Origin: Lachnospiraceae bacterium A4
GTDB taxonomy: Bacteria; Bacillota; Clostridia; Lachnospirales; Lachnospiraceae
Assembly (NCBI GenBank): GCA_000403215.2
Contig: KE159541.1
Coordinates: 1 to 64,000 of the forward strand
Reading direction: 5' to 3'
DNA length: 64,000 nucleotides
In this document: piece by piece, positions 27,396 through 35,564 of the stretch
Numbering within the stretch: position 1 is the stretch's first letter
Layout of the letters: each line of letters opens with the position of its first letter
Position numbers and translations under genes: made by a program
The notes under the pieces: generated by a model
Seen by the model: the letters and a program-made list of their open reading frames with translations, nothing else
Told to the model about the DNA's origin: nothing
The model's database searches: none

Positions 27396-28088
27396 CTATT
27401 TATAATAGTATCCTACGCCCCATTTGGTGTGTACGTACTTAGGTTCACTTGGGTTTGGCTCAATCTTTTCACGCAGACGCCGTATATGCACATCTACAGT
27501 CCGCACATCGCCGGGATAATCCTCCCCCCAAACCAGCTTCAGCAGATTGTCCCTGCCATAGACCTTGTTGGGATTGAGCACGAGAAGTTCCAGAACATCA
27601 AATTCCTTGGCTGTAAGGTTGACTTCTTTTCCGTTTACATGCAGGCGCCTGCCCTCGCAGTCAAGCTTCAAGTCACCTGCCTCGATCACCTGCGTCTTTT
27701 TGTCTACGGATTCTTTTGTCTTTGCGCCAGTCCTTCGTATGATTGCCTTGATGCGCGCTTTTACCTCCAGAATATTAAAAGGTTTGGTAATATAGTCGTC
27801 GGCACCATACTCGAGCCCGAGTATTTTGTCCATGTCCTCGCCCTTTGCCGTGAGCATGATGACAGGCACGTCCGAAAATTCCCTGATCTGCTGGCAGACC
27901 TCCAGCCCTGTCAGCTTTGGAAGCATGATATCCAGCAGAATCAGATCATATTTTTTATTCTTTGCCATCTCGAGCGCCTCTTCTCCGTCATAGGCGCACT
28001 CAACCTCCATATCATCCTGTTCCAGACTAAAACGAAGTCCCTTCACAATCAGCTTCTCATCATCTACTACCAAAACCTTTTTACCCAT
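27396..28088 (-). CDS. OmpR-family response regulator (WalR/PhoP-like)
   Basis: A receiver domain (VLVVDDEKLIVKGL, LILLDIMLP with the phospho-acceptor Asp, MLTAKGED, YITKPF) is joined to a winged-helix DNA-binding domain (LTAKEFDVLELL, KVYGRDNLLKLVWGEDYPGDVRTVDVHIRRLREKIE). Such proteins bind direct repeats near promoters. The ATG at 28088 is used here; a GTG at 28091 is also possible. It lies between comEA and its cognate kinase gene. Confidence 0.93.
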   Translation of the reverse strand: MGKKVLVVDDEKLIVKGLRFSLEQDDMEVECAYDGEEALEMAKNKKYDLILLDIMLPKLTGLEVCQQIREFSDVPVIMLTAKGEDMDKILGLEYGADDYITKPFNILEVKARIKAIIRRTGAKTKESVDKKTQVIEAGDLKLDCEGRRLHVNGKEVNLTAKEFDVLELLVLNPNKVYGRDNLLKLVWGEDYPGDVRTVDVHIRRLREKIEPNPSEPKYVHTKWGVGYYYK

Positions 28089-28123
28089 CACTAGAATCTC
28101 CCATTGACATTATATGAATACTA

Positions 28124-28861
28124 TTAAATCGTTATTTTGTCCTTTATCTTCGAAAAAAGTCCGTCCTTGATGCCGTCTACGTTCTTGATGTCCTCAATGC
28201 TGCCAAACCTGCCGTTTTTCTCTCTGTAATCAATAATCGCCAGCGCCCTGCTCTCACCAATACCTGACACAGATGTCAGTTCCTGCACTGTGGCAGTATT
28301 GATATTGACAAGACCTGCTTTCTGCGGGGCTGCTGCCTGCGCACTTGGCTCTGCCGGATACGCATAGGCGCCCGCCTCCTTGAGCGATGCCGCCTCATCA
28401 AGCGTGAGAATCACAATCTGTTCGCCGTCTGTAATCTGCCTCGCCATATTGAGACAGTTCTCGTCAGCCTCCTGTGTCAAACCGCCAGCCATCTCCACCG
28501 CCTCATACAGACGGCTGCCTTCCGAAAGACAGTAGACACCGGGCAGCGCCACTGCGCCGCAGAGATAGATATACACCTGCTGCGGTGAACTTTCGGGCTC
28601 TGTTATTATGCCCGTATCTGTTTTTGTGTTTACCGCTGTCTCTGTTTCTGACAATTGTGTCATATTTTCCGATACGGTGCTCTCCGGTTCAGCAAGCTCG
28701 AGCGTCACTTCCTCCCGCGCCGCTGCACAGCCGCAGAGCAGTACTGGGTCTAACAGCGCAAAGATCAGAACGCACATGGCACACAAATACTTTTTGCTTT
28801 TATTCTTTTTACTTTTATTCTTATTTTTTTTATTTGTATCAATATTTTTCATGGATATCAC
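28124..28861 (-). CDS. comEA: ComEA-like DNA-binding protein with SLBB and helix-hairpin-helix domains
   Basis: A lysine/asparagine-rich cytoplasmic tail precedes one membrane segment (CAMCVLIFALLDPVLLCGCA). A Thr/Glu-rich linker, an SLBB domain (YIYLCGAVALPGVYCL) and a C-terminal double helix-hairpin-helix (LVNINTATVQELTSVSGIGES) follow. The family binds incoming double-stranded DNA at the cell surface for delivery to ComEC. The start is uncertain: a GTG at 28861 has AAAGGG 5 bases upstream, while the ATG at 28852 is 14 bases from it. The cysteines at the membrane exit could form a lipobox. Confidence 0.88.
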   Translation of the reverse strand: MISMKNIDTNKKNKNKSKKNKSKKYLCAMCVLIFALLDPVLLCGCAAAREEVTLELAEPESTVSENMTQLSETETAVNTKTDTGIITEPESSPQQVYIYLCGAVALPGVYCLSEGSRLYEAVEMAGGLTQEADENCLNMARQITDGEQIVILTLDEAASLKEAGAYAYPAEPSAQAAAPQKAGLVNINTATVQELTSVSGIGESRALAIIDYREKNGRFGSIEDIKNVDGIKDGLFSKIKDKITI

Positions 28862-29006
28862 ACATTCCCTTTCAGGCCCCTCTGTGCACACCCACTAATT
28901 ATTCTATGCTAAATCAGAACTTATTACAAGTGCTAATTTTTACATTTCAGACATTCCTGACAAAACACATTCCGCGAAGGCAGGCGCCAAATTCCACAAG
29001 TGAAAT

Positions 29007-30176
29007 TTACTTGTCCAAAAGATACGCAAATGCCCTGTCTGCACTGTCCTGATTCGGCGCATATAAGCGGATTGCTGCGCGCAGTGCAAGCTCTGTCGTC
29101 CACGCTGTCATGCCCTCCTTGGCGGCGCCGCAGCTTTTCTCCTCAATCGTTCGGACATACGCTGTCTTTGCCGTCTGGGACTGCGCCTCCGCTGCTGTCA
29201 TCACGGCGCGGACTGCCTCCGATGCGATGCTGTTCAGCCCTCTGAAATACTGCATAATCTCCGCATACGTATGAAGGTGGTCGAGAAAACAGTGTCCATA
29301 TGCCGAAATCTCCAGATTTGCAGTCGATACCGCTTGCAGACAGAGCTTGCACTCCCCGTTGATATCCGATGCCTCCATCAAGATATCCGGCCTTTGTTTT
29401 AAGACTGCTTCAAAATATGCTTTTGCCCCGGCGGTGTCCTTTTTTTCAAAAAATTCTGCCATCTTTGCCGTGACCTCGCTGGTCTCCTTCTTCTCCCCAA
29501 TGATGGCAACCCTGCACTCATATGCCTTGTATTGGTTTGCCGTCACCCATACATATAATAGAAACTCCGAGATAAATCCAAAGACCCGCTTGTGATAGTC
29601 GTCTTCAAACGCAAGATCAATGCGCTTTTGCAGTTCAAAAAAGATGGAGAACAGCCAGTCACAGTACGCATCAAAAAGCGGCTTTTTCGCCACCATGATA
29701 TTGCCAAAGTATGTCTTATTCTGATGCACCAAACTGACAAACGTGTCATAATATTCAGGATACAGCTCTGCGATAATACGCCCAGTCTCATCGAGCGCAG
29801 CTGCCTTGTGATGTGCTGCAAACCCGTCTCTGTAAGAGCCGGGAAGCACTAGCTGCTTTGTCGTCACAATATCATATTCGCTCAAAATCTGCTCGTACTC
29901 TGCCTCTGTGAAAGCATACCCCTCCTCACTTGTGAGAAAGCGCCGATAGTGGCAGATGCCCACGCAGTCTGCCGCGGTATAATTTTTCCATACCCAGTAC
30001 ACGCCGGAAAGCTCGGCGTAATAACAATTTAATTCCGATATATTGTCGCCGGTGTCATCGCCGGTATAACCAAACTCCTCCTTGGCATGTTTGTGCCCGA
30101 CATGCAGCGGGATATACATAGAATCCGCGGGTACTTCAAACTGTTTATGGGTCATCGCAAAAATCTTTACTGACAT
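29007..30176 (-). CDS. DUF4422 glycosyltransferase-like protein
   Basis: The first about 220 residues match the DUF4422 domain found in capsule and exopolysaccharide glycosyltransferases: KIFAMTHKQF, YIPLHVGHKHAK, YCHYRRF-like VGICHYRRFL, and the YFGNIMVAKKPLFDAYCDWLF segment. The C-terminal about 150 residues are helical and lie outside the known domain; they may be a separate interaction region. The start at 30176 (MSVKIFAMTH) is chosen because the domain begins there and AAAGGAG lies 11 bases upstream. It is separated from other polysaccharide genes in the window. Confidence 0.85.
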   Translation of the reverse strand: MSVKIFAMTHKQFEVPADSMYIPLHVGHKHAKEEFGYTGDDTGDNISELNCYYAELSGVYWVWKNYTAADCVGICHYRRFLTSEEGYAFTEAEYEQILSEYDIVTTKQLVLPGSYRDGFAAHHKAAALDETGRIIAELYPEYYDTFVSLVHQNKTYFGNIMVAKKPLFDAYCDWLFSIFFELQKRIDLAFEDDYHKRVFGFISEFLLYVWVTANQYKAYECRVAIIGEKKETSEVTAKMAEFFEKKDTAGAKAYFEAVLKQRPDILMEASDINGECKLCLQAVSTANLEISAYGHCFLDHLHTYAEIMQYFRGLNSIASEAVRAVMTAAEAQSQTAKTAYVRTIEEKSCGAAKEGMTAWTTELALRAAIRLYAPNQDSADRAFAYLLDK

Positions 30177-30359
30177 GATTTCGTTGTCTCCTTTTTTGTT
30201 TATTCCAATGCAAAATGTCTGCCATCTGCGTCCGGTGCGTCTTTTATCACCTGTGGCATCATATTTTATTATATAGGTGCAGATAGATTTGCACAATGTT
30301 TTATTATCAAATAAATCCAGGGCATCGACTACAAATATGCTCTGGGAAAAGGAGAGACG

Positions 30360-30782
30360 ATGGATTTTATCAACAAAGTAGGTTCCACAATTGCAAGAAA
30401 AGCAAAAGAAGCTGCCGGGATTTCTAATTTGAACAGCCAGATCGGTGCACAGGAGGCTATCATCAATAAGCTCTGTCTCGAAATCGGCAAGACTGTCTAT
30501 GAAAAAAGGCAGTTGTTCCCCGATTCTGCGCTCGACGAAAAATACACTGCGGTGTCGAATGCCTATGCGGAGATTGCCCGCCTCAAATCAGAAATCATCT
30601 CTGTAAAGGGCGCAAAGCAATGTCCAAACTGCGGCATTGAGGTTGCACTGGCCGCCTCATTCTGTCCCGGCTGCGGAACTGCTGTGCCGACACCGGAGCC
30701 AGAACCTTATGTGGAAAATATCGAGATTCCGCCAGATAGTATCATTTATTATCATCAGGAGGATTCACAGAAAATCAAATAG
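30360..30782 (+). CDS. Zinc-ribbon protein with N-terminal coiled helix
   Basis: The 140-residue protein has a helical, coiled-coil-like N-terminal region (about residues 1-80) and a zinc ribbon CPNCGIEVALAASFCPGCG (about residues 87-105), then a proline/glutamate-rich tail. Small zinc-ribbon proteins of this layout are common in Clostridia; their role is unknown. AAAGGAG lies 5 bases before the ATG. A folded repeat element follows the stop. Confidence 0.82.
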   Translation: MDFINKVGSTIARKAKEAAGISNLNSQIGAQEAIINKLCLEIGKTVYEKRQLFPDSALDEKYTAVSNAYAEIARLKSEIISVKGAKQCPNCGIEVALAASFCPGCGTAVPTPEPEPYVENIEIPPDSIIYYHQEDSQKIK

Positions 30783-30806
30783 CAACACTTCATCTTCTCC
30801 CTGTTC

Positions 30807-30867
30807 GCGCGCCGGACGCGGGCAGCTCTGCCTGCATAATTTCTTTCTGCGTCCGTGTGCATAAAAA
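30807..30867 (+). repeat. Structured element, copy A (nested hairpin followed by TAAAAAAA)
   Basis: An outer stem (30807-30819 with 30849-30860, about 12 bp with one bulge and G-U pairs) encloses a hairpin (GGCA-GCTC-TGCC, 30821-30832) and a pyrimidine-rich linker, and ends GTGTGCATAAAAAAA. The same layout and the same end sequence occur at 62659-62719. The remainder of this 350-base intergenic stretch holds a tandem 11-mer and a promoter. Confidence 0.55.
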
Positions 30868-30926
30868 AAGCTGTTTAAAGGCATTATTACTAGATTTGCA
30901 CAGACTTTCTTGTGACTTTTCACGCT

Positions 30927-30948
30927 ATTTGTGAACGATTTGTGAACG
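30927..30948. repeat. Perfect tandem 11-bp repeat upstream of a promoter
   Basis: ATTTGTGAACG occurs twice head to tail (30927-30937, 30938-30948), ending about 50 bases before the -35 box of the lipoprotein promoter. Direct repeats with a helical-turn period are the usual binding sites of OmpR-family regulators. Confidence 0.6.
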
Positions 30949-30998
30949 CGGCGTAAATGTAAAGTAAATATAAAATGAATAAAGTTTTTAATTTTCTA

Positions 30999-31026
30999 TT
31001 GACCTTTGCAAAAATATATGTATAAT
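30999..31026 (+). promoter_or_regulatory. Sigma-A-type promoter of the low-complexity lipoprotein
   Basis: TTGACC (30999-31004) and a perfect TATAAT (31021-31026) are separated by 16 bases. The start codon is about 100 bases downstream. Confidence 0.7.
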
Positions 31027-31132
31027 AATCACTTGTAAGGCACAACAGGAATGAAACACAAAAACTTATTCCTGAAATTTATTTTGGCACTACATAGTGC
31101 ACGCGCTCTAGCGCGACATGGAGGAGAATATT

Positions 31133-31513
31133 ATGAAAAAAAGAATTTTAGCTACAATTATGACACTTACATTAGGCGCAGCAATGCTTACAGCATGTGG
31201 TTCATCTACAGATGACGTAACTGCTCCTGTTGAGACAGACGTTGTTGATACAGCTACTGCACCTGCTGAGGAGTCTACAGTTCCTGCTCCAGAGACAGTT
31301 GCACCTGAGACAACACCGACAGAAACTGTTGATGCTGACACTGCTGCTACGGATGAGGCTGGTACAGAGACCGCTACTTCTGATGAGGTCAGCACAGAGA
31401 CTGCTACTGCTGATGAGGCGAACACAGAGGTTTCTACAGACACTACTGCTGCTGACGAGGCGAACACAGAGGTTTCTACAGAGACCACTACTGCTGACGA
31501 GGCTGCGAACTAA
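31133..31513 (+). CDS. Low-complexity Thr/Ala/Glu-rich lipoprotein
   Basis: A short lipoprotein signal (MKKRILATIMTLTLGAAMLTAC split around the lipobox LTAC) precedes a mature chain of about 105 residues made almost only of Thr, Ala, Glu, Asp, Ser and Val. Its end repeats ADEANTEVST twice and related units more loosely. It has no catalytic domain and resembles a stalk or spacer, strongly acidic at the cell surface. GGAGGA lies 7 bases before the ATG at 31133. A strong promoter with upstream repeats and a bidirectional terminator bracket it, suggesting high, regulated expression. Confidence 0.8.
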   Translation: MKKRILATIMTLTLGAAMLTACGSSTDDVTAPVETDVVDTATAPAEESTVPAPETVAPETTPTETVDADTAATDEAGTETATSDEVSTETATADEANTEVSTDTTAADEANTEVSTETTTADEAAN

Positions 31514-31591
31514 TCCCTTCTATCACAACTGGGTAATTATGCCCTGCTTATAACGCGGACATATCTGCGGCAACAGCAGCTATCCGCGTGC

Positions 31592-31629
31592 ATCAAAAAA
31601 CGAGTAGAATTGTCTGCTCGTTTTTTGAT
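31592..31629. terminator. Bidirectional terminator between convergent genes
   Basis: ATCAAAAAACGAG (31592-31604) pairs with its complement (31617-31629); the inner AGTAGA/TCTGCT bases extend the stem with one wobble. U-runs follow in both directions, serving the lipoprotein gene (plus) and the deacetylase gene (minus). Confidence 0.8.
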
Positions 31630-31650
31630 TTCTGGCATTTGATATATCAC

Positions 31651-32517
31651 TCAGTTCTTTTTGTTCTCTGGAATCTGCCTTCCCTCGTGGTCCATATGGT
31701 AATGGTCTCTGTAGATCAACTCGGATACTGGTACAAACTCATAGCCAGCATCTTTTAGGGTTGTAATGAGTGTTTCTAGGGCTTGGGCGGTGTATTTGGC
31801 ACCATTATGGCAAAGAATAATTGATCCATTCCCCAGATGCTCATTTTGTGTAACCGTCTTTATAATAGACTCTACACCATAATCCTTCCAGTCAAGACTG
31901 TCCACATCCCATTGAATTGCATAGTAGTTACACTTCCTTGCGACATGAATCAGCTTCGAATCATAGTCACCATACGGCGGACGAAACAGGAACATATCAT
32001 ATCCTGTGAGTTCCTTTACCTTGTCATGTACAGACATGATCTCATTTTCCTTTTCAGAATCTGAGATTTGGCTCATGTTCTTATGATTCTGGCTGTGATT
32101 TCCTAAGTCATGCCCCTCTGCAAGAATCATTTTGACATCATCAGGATAGGCTTCTACCCATCCCCCCGTCATAAAAAATGTCACCTTCACATCATGCTTT
32201 TTTAATATTTCCATTATTTTTTTAGTATCATCATTGCCCCAAGCAGCGTCGAACGTCAACGCAATCTTTGGTTCTTCTGTCTGCACACAATAAATTGGCA
32301 ATTCTCTTCCTCCCACACTAGAACTGGTGGGCAAAATGGTTCCTTCCTCCCTGTAGTGTACGCCCAAAAGTCCTGCAAGCACTAAAACCGCTGCTGCCAG
32401 TATGGTCGTTTTTTTCGAAATATTAATTTCCTGCAAATATACACTGATCTCCCGCAGATATTGAATCAGTACACCGCTTGTCTGTGAATCATTAGGATCG
32501 TTACTTTTGCCAAGCAT
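31651..32517 (-). CDS. Polysaccharide deacetylase (PdaB/SpoIVB-region type), membrane-anchored
   Basis: A cytoplasmic N-terminus of about 35 residues and one membrane segment (KTTILAAAVLVLAGLLGVHY) precede a NodB domain with motifs TFDAAWGNDD, HSQNH, RPPYGDYD, WDVDSLDWKDY and ILCHNG. The first motif is TFDAAW rather than TFDDG, as in the PdaB sporulation-associated subfamily, so the usual second catalytic Asp is altered. The start at 32517 has GAGGG 6 bases upstream. It is convergent with the lipoprotein gene and has a promoter at 32547-32575. Confidence 0.9.
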   Translation of the reverse strand: MLGKSNDPNDSQTSGVLIQYLREISVYLQEINISKKTTILAAAVLVLAGLLGVHYREEGTILPTSSSVGGRELPIYCVQTEEPKIALTFDAAWGNDDTKKIMEILKKHDVKVTFFMTGGWVEAYPDDVKMILAEGHDLGNHSQNHKNMSQISDSEKENEIMSVHDKVKELTGYDMFLFRPPYGDYDSKLIHVARKCNYYAIQWDVDSLDWKDYGVESIIKTVTQNEHLGNGSIILCHNGAKYTAQALETLITTLKDAGYEFVPVSELIYRDHYHMDHEGRQIPENKKN

Positions 32518-32546
32518 AAACTGCCCTCTGAAATTTTTATTAAAAT

Positions 32547-32575
32547 ATATTAGCGGCAATTCGATTGTATGACAA
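32547..32575 (-). promoter_or_regulatory. Probable promoter of the deacetylase gene
   Basis: On the minus strand, -35 TTGTCA (32570-32575) and -10 TAATAT (32547-32552) are 17 bases apart, just after the aroA stop. Confidence 0.5.
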
Positions 32576-32579
32576 CGTT

Positions 32580-33902
32580 TTATTCCTGATTACATAGTCC
32601 GTCAAGCACCTCAAAATAAGTTTCAAATGTTTTCCGGCAACACATTGGATTCAAAATCTCTATTCCAGCCACGCGCAGTCCAACCAGCGAAAACGCCATC
32701 GCCATACGGTGATCTTCGTAAGTTTCTATAACTGCCGGCTTAGGTATTCCGGGATGAATTGTAATAGCCTCCCTCTCCTCTTCACAGTGAATGCCAAGGC
32801 GCCTAAGCTCAGTCACTATGGCGTGAATACGGTCCGATTCCTGCACCCTGATATGCCCGATATTCTCAATACGCACCTCACTGTCTGCAAAGGGTGCAAG
32901 CGCCGCAAGGGTCATTGTCTGGTCGGAAAAATCCTTCATATCTACCGTGATTCCTCTAAGTCTGCCCTTCTGTCCCCCGTCTGCTTCAACACCCCTCACT
33001 TCAATTCCATCAGGTGTATCATTGACTGTACAGCCCATCTGCGACAGCAATTCCAGAAATTTCAAATCTCCCTGCATACAACGCCATGTGACATTCTTTA
33101 CCACAGCCCTGCCGCCAGTCAGTGCCGCCGCCGCGTAAAAATAACAGGCTGCCGATACATCCGGCTCGATCTGGTAACATCCAGCTTGATAAGAAAGTCC
33201 GCTTTTCATGATATATCTTTCACCATCAAAATCTACCACGGCACCGAGGCGTTCCATCATTTTTCGCGTAATCCGTATATATGCCCCGTCCTTGCGCGTA
33301 CTTGTGACCTCGATGCAAAGCCCCTGTTTGATCATGGGCGATACCAGCATCAATGCGCTCAAAAACTGTGTGCTCTCACTGATATCGAGCTTGACACTGC
33401 AAGCTTCTTGTGCAGGCAGCCTTCCGCCGATACCTCTGATTCGAACCGGCAGATGTCCTTCTTTTTCAAGGCAGACAAGCTCTGCCCCCAACTCCGTCAA
33501 GACTTGAAAAAGCGGCTTCATTGGGCGCTTTTTCATCTGTTCTGAAGCATTTACCACAAAGGTGCCCTCCGCCATAGCAAGCATTGCAGTCAGGAATCTC
33601 GCGGCAGTACCGGCACTACCGACATAAATTTCTCCTGCTGTGACAGGAAGCTTTCCGTTTAAGCCCTCTACACTGACTGTCTTTGCCGGTTCATCTGTCT
33701 CTACCCGAAAACCAAGTGACTTTAAGGAACCCAGAAAATTTCTGGAATCTTCACTGAACAGCACTCCCTTTAGTGTCGTTACACCATCTGCCAGCGCCGC
33801 CATCAGCAGCGCCCTGTTTGTCATGCTCTTTGAGCCCGGCACCTCCACAACCCAGTCAATCGGTGCTTCCTGTTTTTGTACCTTATAAATTTCCCCCGCC
33901 AT
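32580..33902 (-). CDS. aroA: 3-phosphoshikimate 1-carboxyvinyltransferase (EPSP synthase)
   Basis: This enzyme joins shikimate-3-phosphate and phosphoenolpyruvate in the aromatic amino-acid pathway. The 440-residue protein has the PGSKSMTNRALLMAALADG motif, GSAGTAARFLTA (where class I enzymes have GNAGTAMRP-like), SSQFLSAL-like STQFLSALM, a later KDFSDQTMTLAALA and RIQESDR-like RVQESDRI, and YEDHRMAMAFSL. All core residues appear present. AAGGA lies 8 bases before the ATG. No other shikimate genes are adjacent. Confidence 0.94.
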   Translation of the reverse strand: MAGEIYKVQKQEAPIDWVVEVPGSKSMTNRALLMAALADGVTTLKGVLFSEDSRNFLGSLKSLGFRVETDEPAKTVSVEGLNGKLPVTAGEIYVGSAGTAARFLTAMLAMAEGTFVVNASEQMKKRPMKPLFQVLTELGAELVCLEKEGHLPVRIRGIGGRLPAQEACSVKLDISESTQFLSALMLVSPMIKQGLCIEVTSTRKDGAYIRITRKMMERLGAVVDFDGERYIMKSGLSYQAGCYQIEPDVSAACYFYAAAALTGGRAVVKNVTWRCMQGDLKFLELLSQMGCTVNDTPDGIEVRGVEADGGQKGRLRGITVDMKDFSDQTMTLAALAPFADSEVRIENIGHIRVQESDRIHAIVTELRRLGIHCEEEREAITIHPGIPKPAVIETYEDHRMAMAFSLVGLRVAGIEILNPMCCRKTFETYFEVLDGLCNQE

Positions 33903-33947
33903 ATTCCGTTTCCTTTCCTCTGTTCATTAACAAGTTTAATTGAATAA

Positions 33948-33976
33948 AGTCTATCACACTCTGCTATGTTTCACAA
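33948..33976 (-). promoter_or_regulatory. Probable promoter of aroA
   Basis: On the minus strand, -35 TTGTGA (33971-33976) and -10 TAGACT (33948-33953) are 17 bases apart, with TGTGATAGACT at the -10. The same boxes and extension are found upstream of pepF (54059-54087). Confidence 0.5.
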
Positions 33977-34492
33977 TATATGACGCATATTTCGCAAGGC
34001 AAATGCATCAATGAACATTTTAACTACAAAAAGTTTTAAAAAATATCTGCTTCTGCACAACCTTCTATCATTTTTTCCTTCTATATATAATATACGCGAA
34101 CCGCCATGCCGCAGCTCAAATCCAGATGAAAAATGCCGCATTTCAGTCATTTCCCGGTGTGAGATTTCGTACTTCTCCACAAAGCTGCCTTTGCTATGCA
34201 TGAAAACTGAAACTGGCACTTAGAAGTCCTTCTTAATGTGGATAACATATGAAATTTTGTATATAATTTCTAAACTAAGTTACCGGCTTTGTACGTAACA
34301 AAACAAGAATGATTACCAGAAAATGAGCATTCCAAGGGAGTTCTCAGCATTTCTACAACGATTGGAAAGTGATCAGGGTGAACATTTTTGAGGAGAAATT
34401 ATTTTATTAAGAACAAAAAACCAGTATATTTCATGTTTTCAGCGTTTCGCAAACGCCTAAAGAACATGTATTTCAGAAAGGAGTCGTTTCAT
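33977..34492. other. Intergenic stretch with no convincing gene
   Basis: This stretch of about 515 bases separates divergent aroA and the Ig-like lipoprotein gene. It holds a short minus-strand open frame (33971-34219) without a good ribosome binding site, a GTTAC...GTAAC inverted repeat near 34281-34301, and an isolated TATAAT near 34260. I see no supported gene or RNA here. Confidence 0.4.
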
Positions 34493-35563
34493 ATGAAAAA
34501 AATTATTAAAATGACATTGATGTCATCAAGTCTGTCCCTAAGCCTGCTCTTAACTGGCTGTGGAAACACTACTCTCCCAGCTCGCACTGAAAAAAATGCT
34601 GGCCACGCCAGTTTTTCAGACGAAGCTGTAAACAGTCAAACGACGGCTGCCTTCTCACGCACAGCCGAACTTCAACATACAAGTAATCCTGATTCTTCCT
34701 CCAAAGATAATACTATTTCAGAGCAAACTACGCTGTGCAGCCTGCCACCCAAGCCTGAGTCCACAACTGTTGTCCAAGGCGGTCCCTACGGGAACCTCTC
34801 CCTGTGCCTTCCCGATGGCTGGCGCTATGAGGCTTGCCCGATGGACAGCAAAAAGCTGCAAAATGGTCTGTATGGCATACGCTTCTATCCAGAAGGCGTC
34901 GAAGAGGGCAGCATCGAGCTTGCATACATAGACTCTTTTGGCGTCTGCGGGACAGGACTTTATGAGGAAACAGCCACTGTTGCCGGACATTCAGCCAACA
35001 TCGGCACCTATGACAATCTTGCATACTGGGATTTTATTTCTTTCCGAGAGGACTATTCCGGCATTGTCGCCCTCACGTACAACGTGGAAAGCTGGTGGGA
35101 CCAATACAGCGGACAGGTGATGGACATTCTCGACACACTCTCTTTTGATGCGTCTGAAAAAGAGGGCGGCGCATACATTCACACCCCCGAAGCAGAGCTG
35201 GATAAAATCGGACTTTATTTTACACTGGAAAAAATAACCCCAACAGGCGCTACGCTCGTGTTTCACCAGTATGATGAAAAAGCGCCCACCGGTGAACTGG
35301 AGTACGGGGACGATTTTGTATTAGAAGTTCTAAAGAATAATCAATGGGAAGAAATTCCCAATGTCATCCATGGAGAATACGGATTTCACCAGATTGCATA
35401 CACCATTCCCAAGCGGACTTCTACAGAATGCGAGCTAAACTGGGAATGGTTATATGGCACGCTGAAGGCTGGCAGCTACAGACTCAAAAAAGAAATCATG
35501 GATTTCAGAGCAAGCGGAGATTTTGACAACTATACGGTTTGTGCACAGTTTATTTTGAACTGA
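34493..35563 (+). CDS. Lipoprotein with C-terminal bacterial Ig-like domain
   Basis: A lipobox (SLSLSLLLTGC, Cys near residue 23) is followed by a Ser/Thr-rich linker, a globular domain (about residues 95-220, YGNLSLCLPDGWRYEACP...) and a C-terminal beta domain (about residues 240-355) with EYGDDFVLEVLKNNQWEEIP, a pattern I associate with the Big_14-type bacterial Ig-like family. The protein should sit on the outer face of the membrane; its role is unknown. The start at 34493 is set by AAAGGAG 9 bases upstream; earlier in-frame ATGs lack a site. It is convergent with the downstream permease gene, with 1 base between stops. Confidence 0.82.
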   Translation: MKKIIKMTLMSSSLSLSLLLTGCGNTTLPARTEKNAGHASFSDEAVNSQTTAAFSRTAELQHTSNPDSSSKDNTISEQTTLCSLPPKPESTTVVQGGPYGNLSLCLPDGWRYEACPMDSKKLQNGLYGIRFYPEGVEEGSIELAYIDSFGVCGTGLYEETATVAGHSANIGTYDNLAYWDFISFREDYSGIVALTYNVESWWDQYSGQVMDILDTLSFDASEKEGGAYIHTPEAELDKIGLYFTLEKITPTGATLVFHQYDEKAPTGELEYGDDFVLEVLKNNQWEEIPNVIHGEYGFHQIAYTIPKRTSTECELNWEWLYGTLKAGSYRLKKEIMDFRASGDFDNYTVCAQFILN

Positions 35564-35564
35564 T

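Noticed and set aside
31118-31132. ATG at 31118 as the start of the Thr-rich lipoprotein
   Set aside because: The GGAGGA ribosome binding site lies inside this extension and is correctly placed for the ATG at 31133, which also gives a proper signal peptide.
33971-34219. Minus-strand frame of 82 codons between aroA and the Ig-like lipoprotein
   Set aside because: It has no good ribosome binding site, no recognisable domain, and overlaps the aroA promoter.
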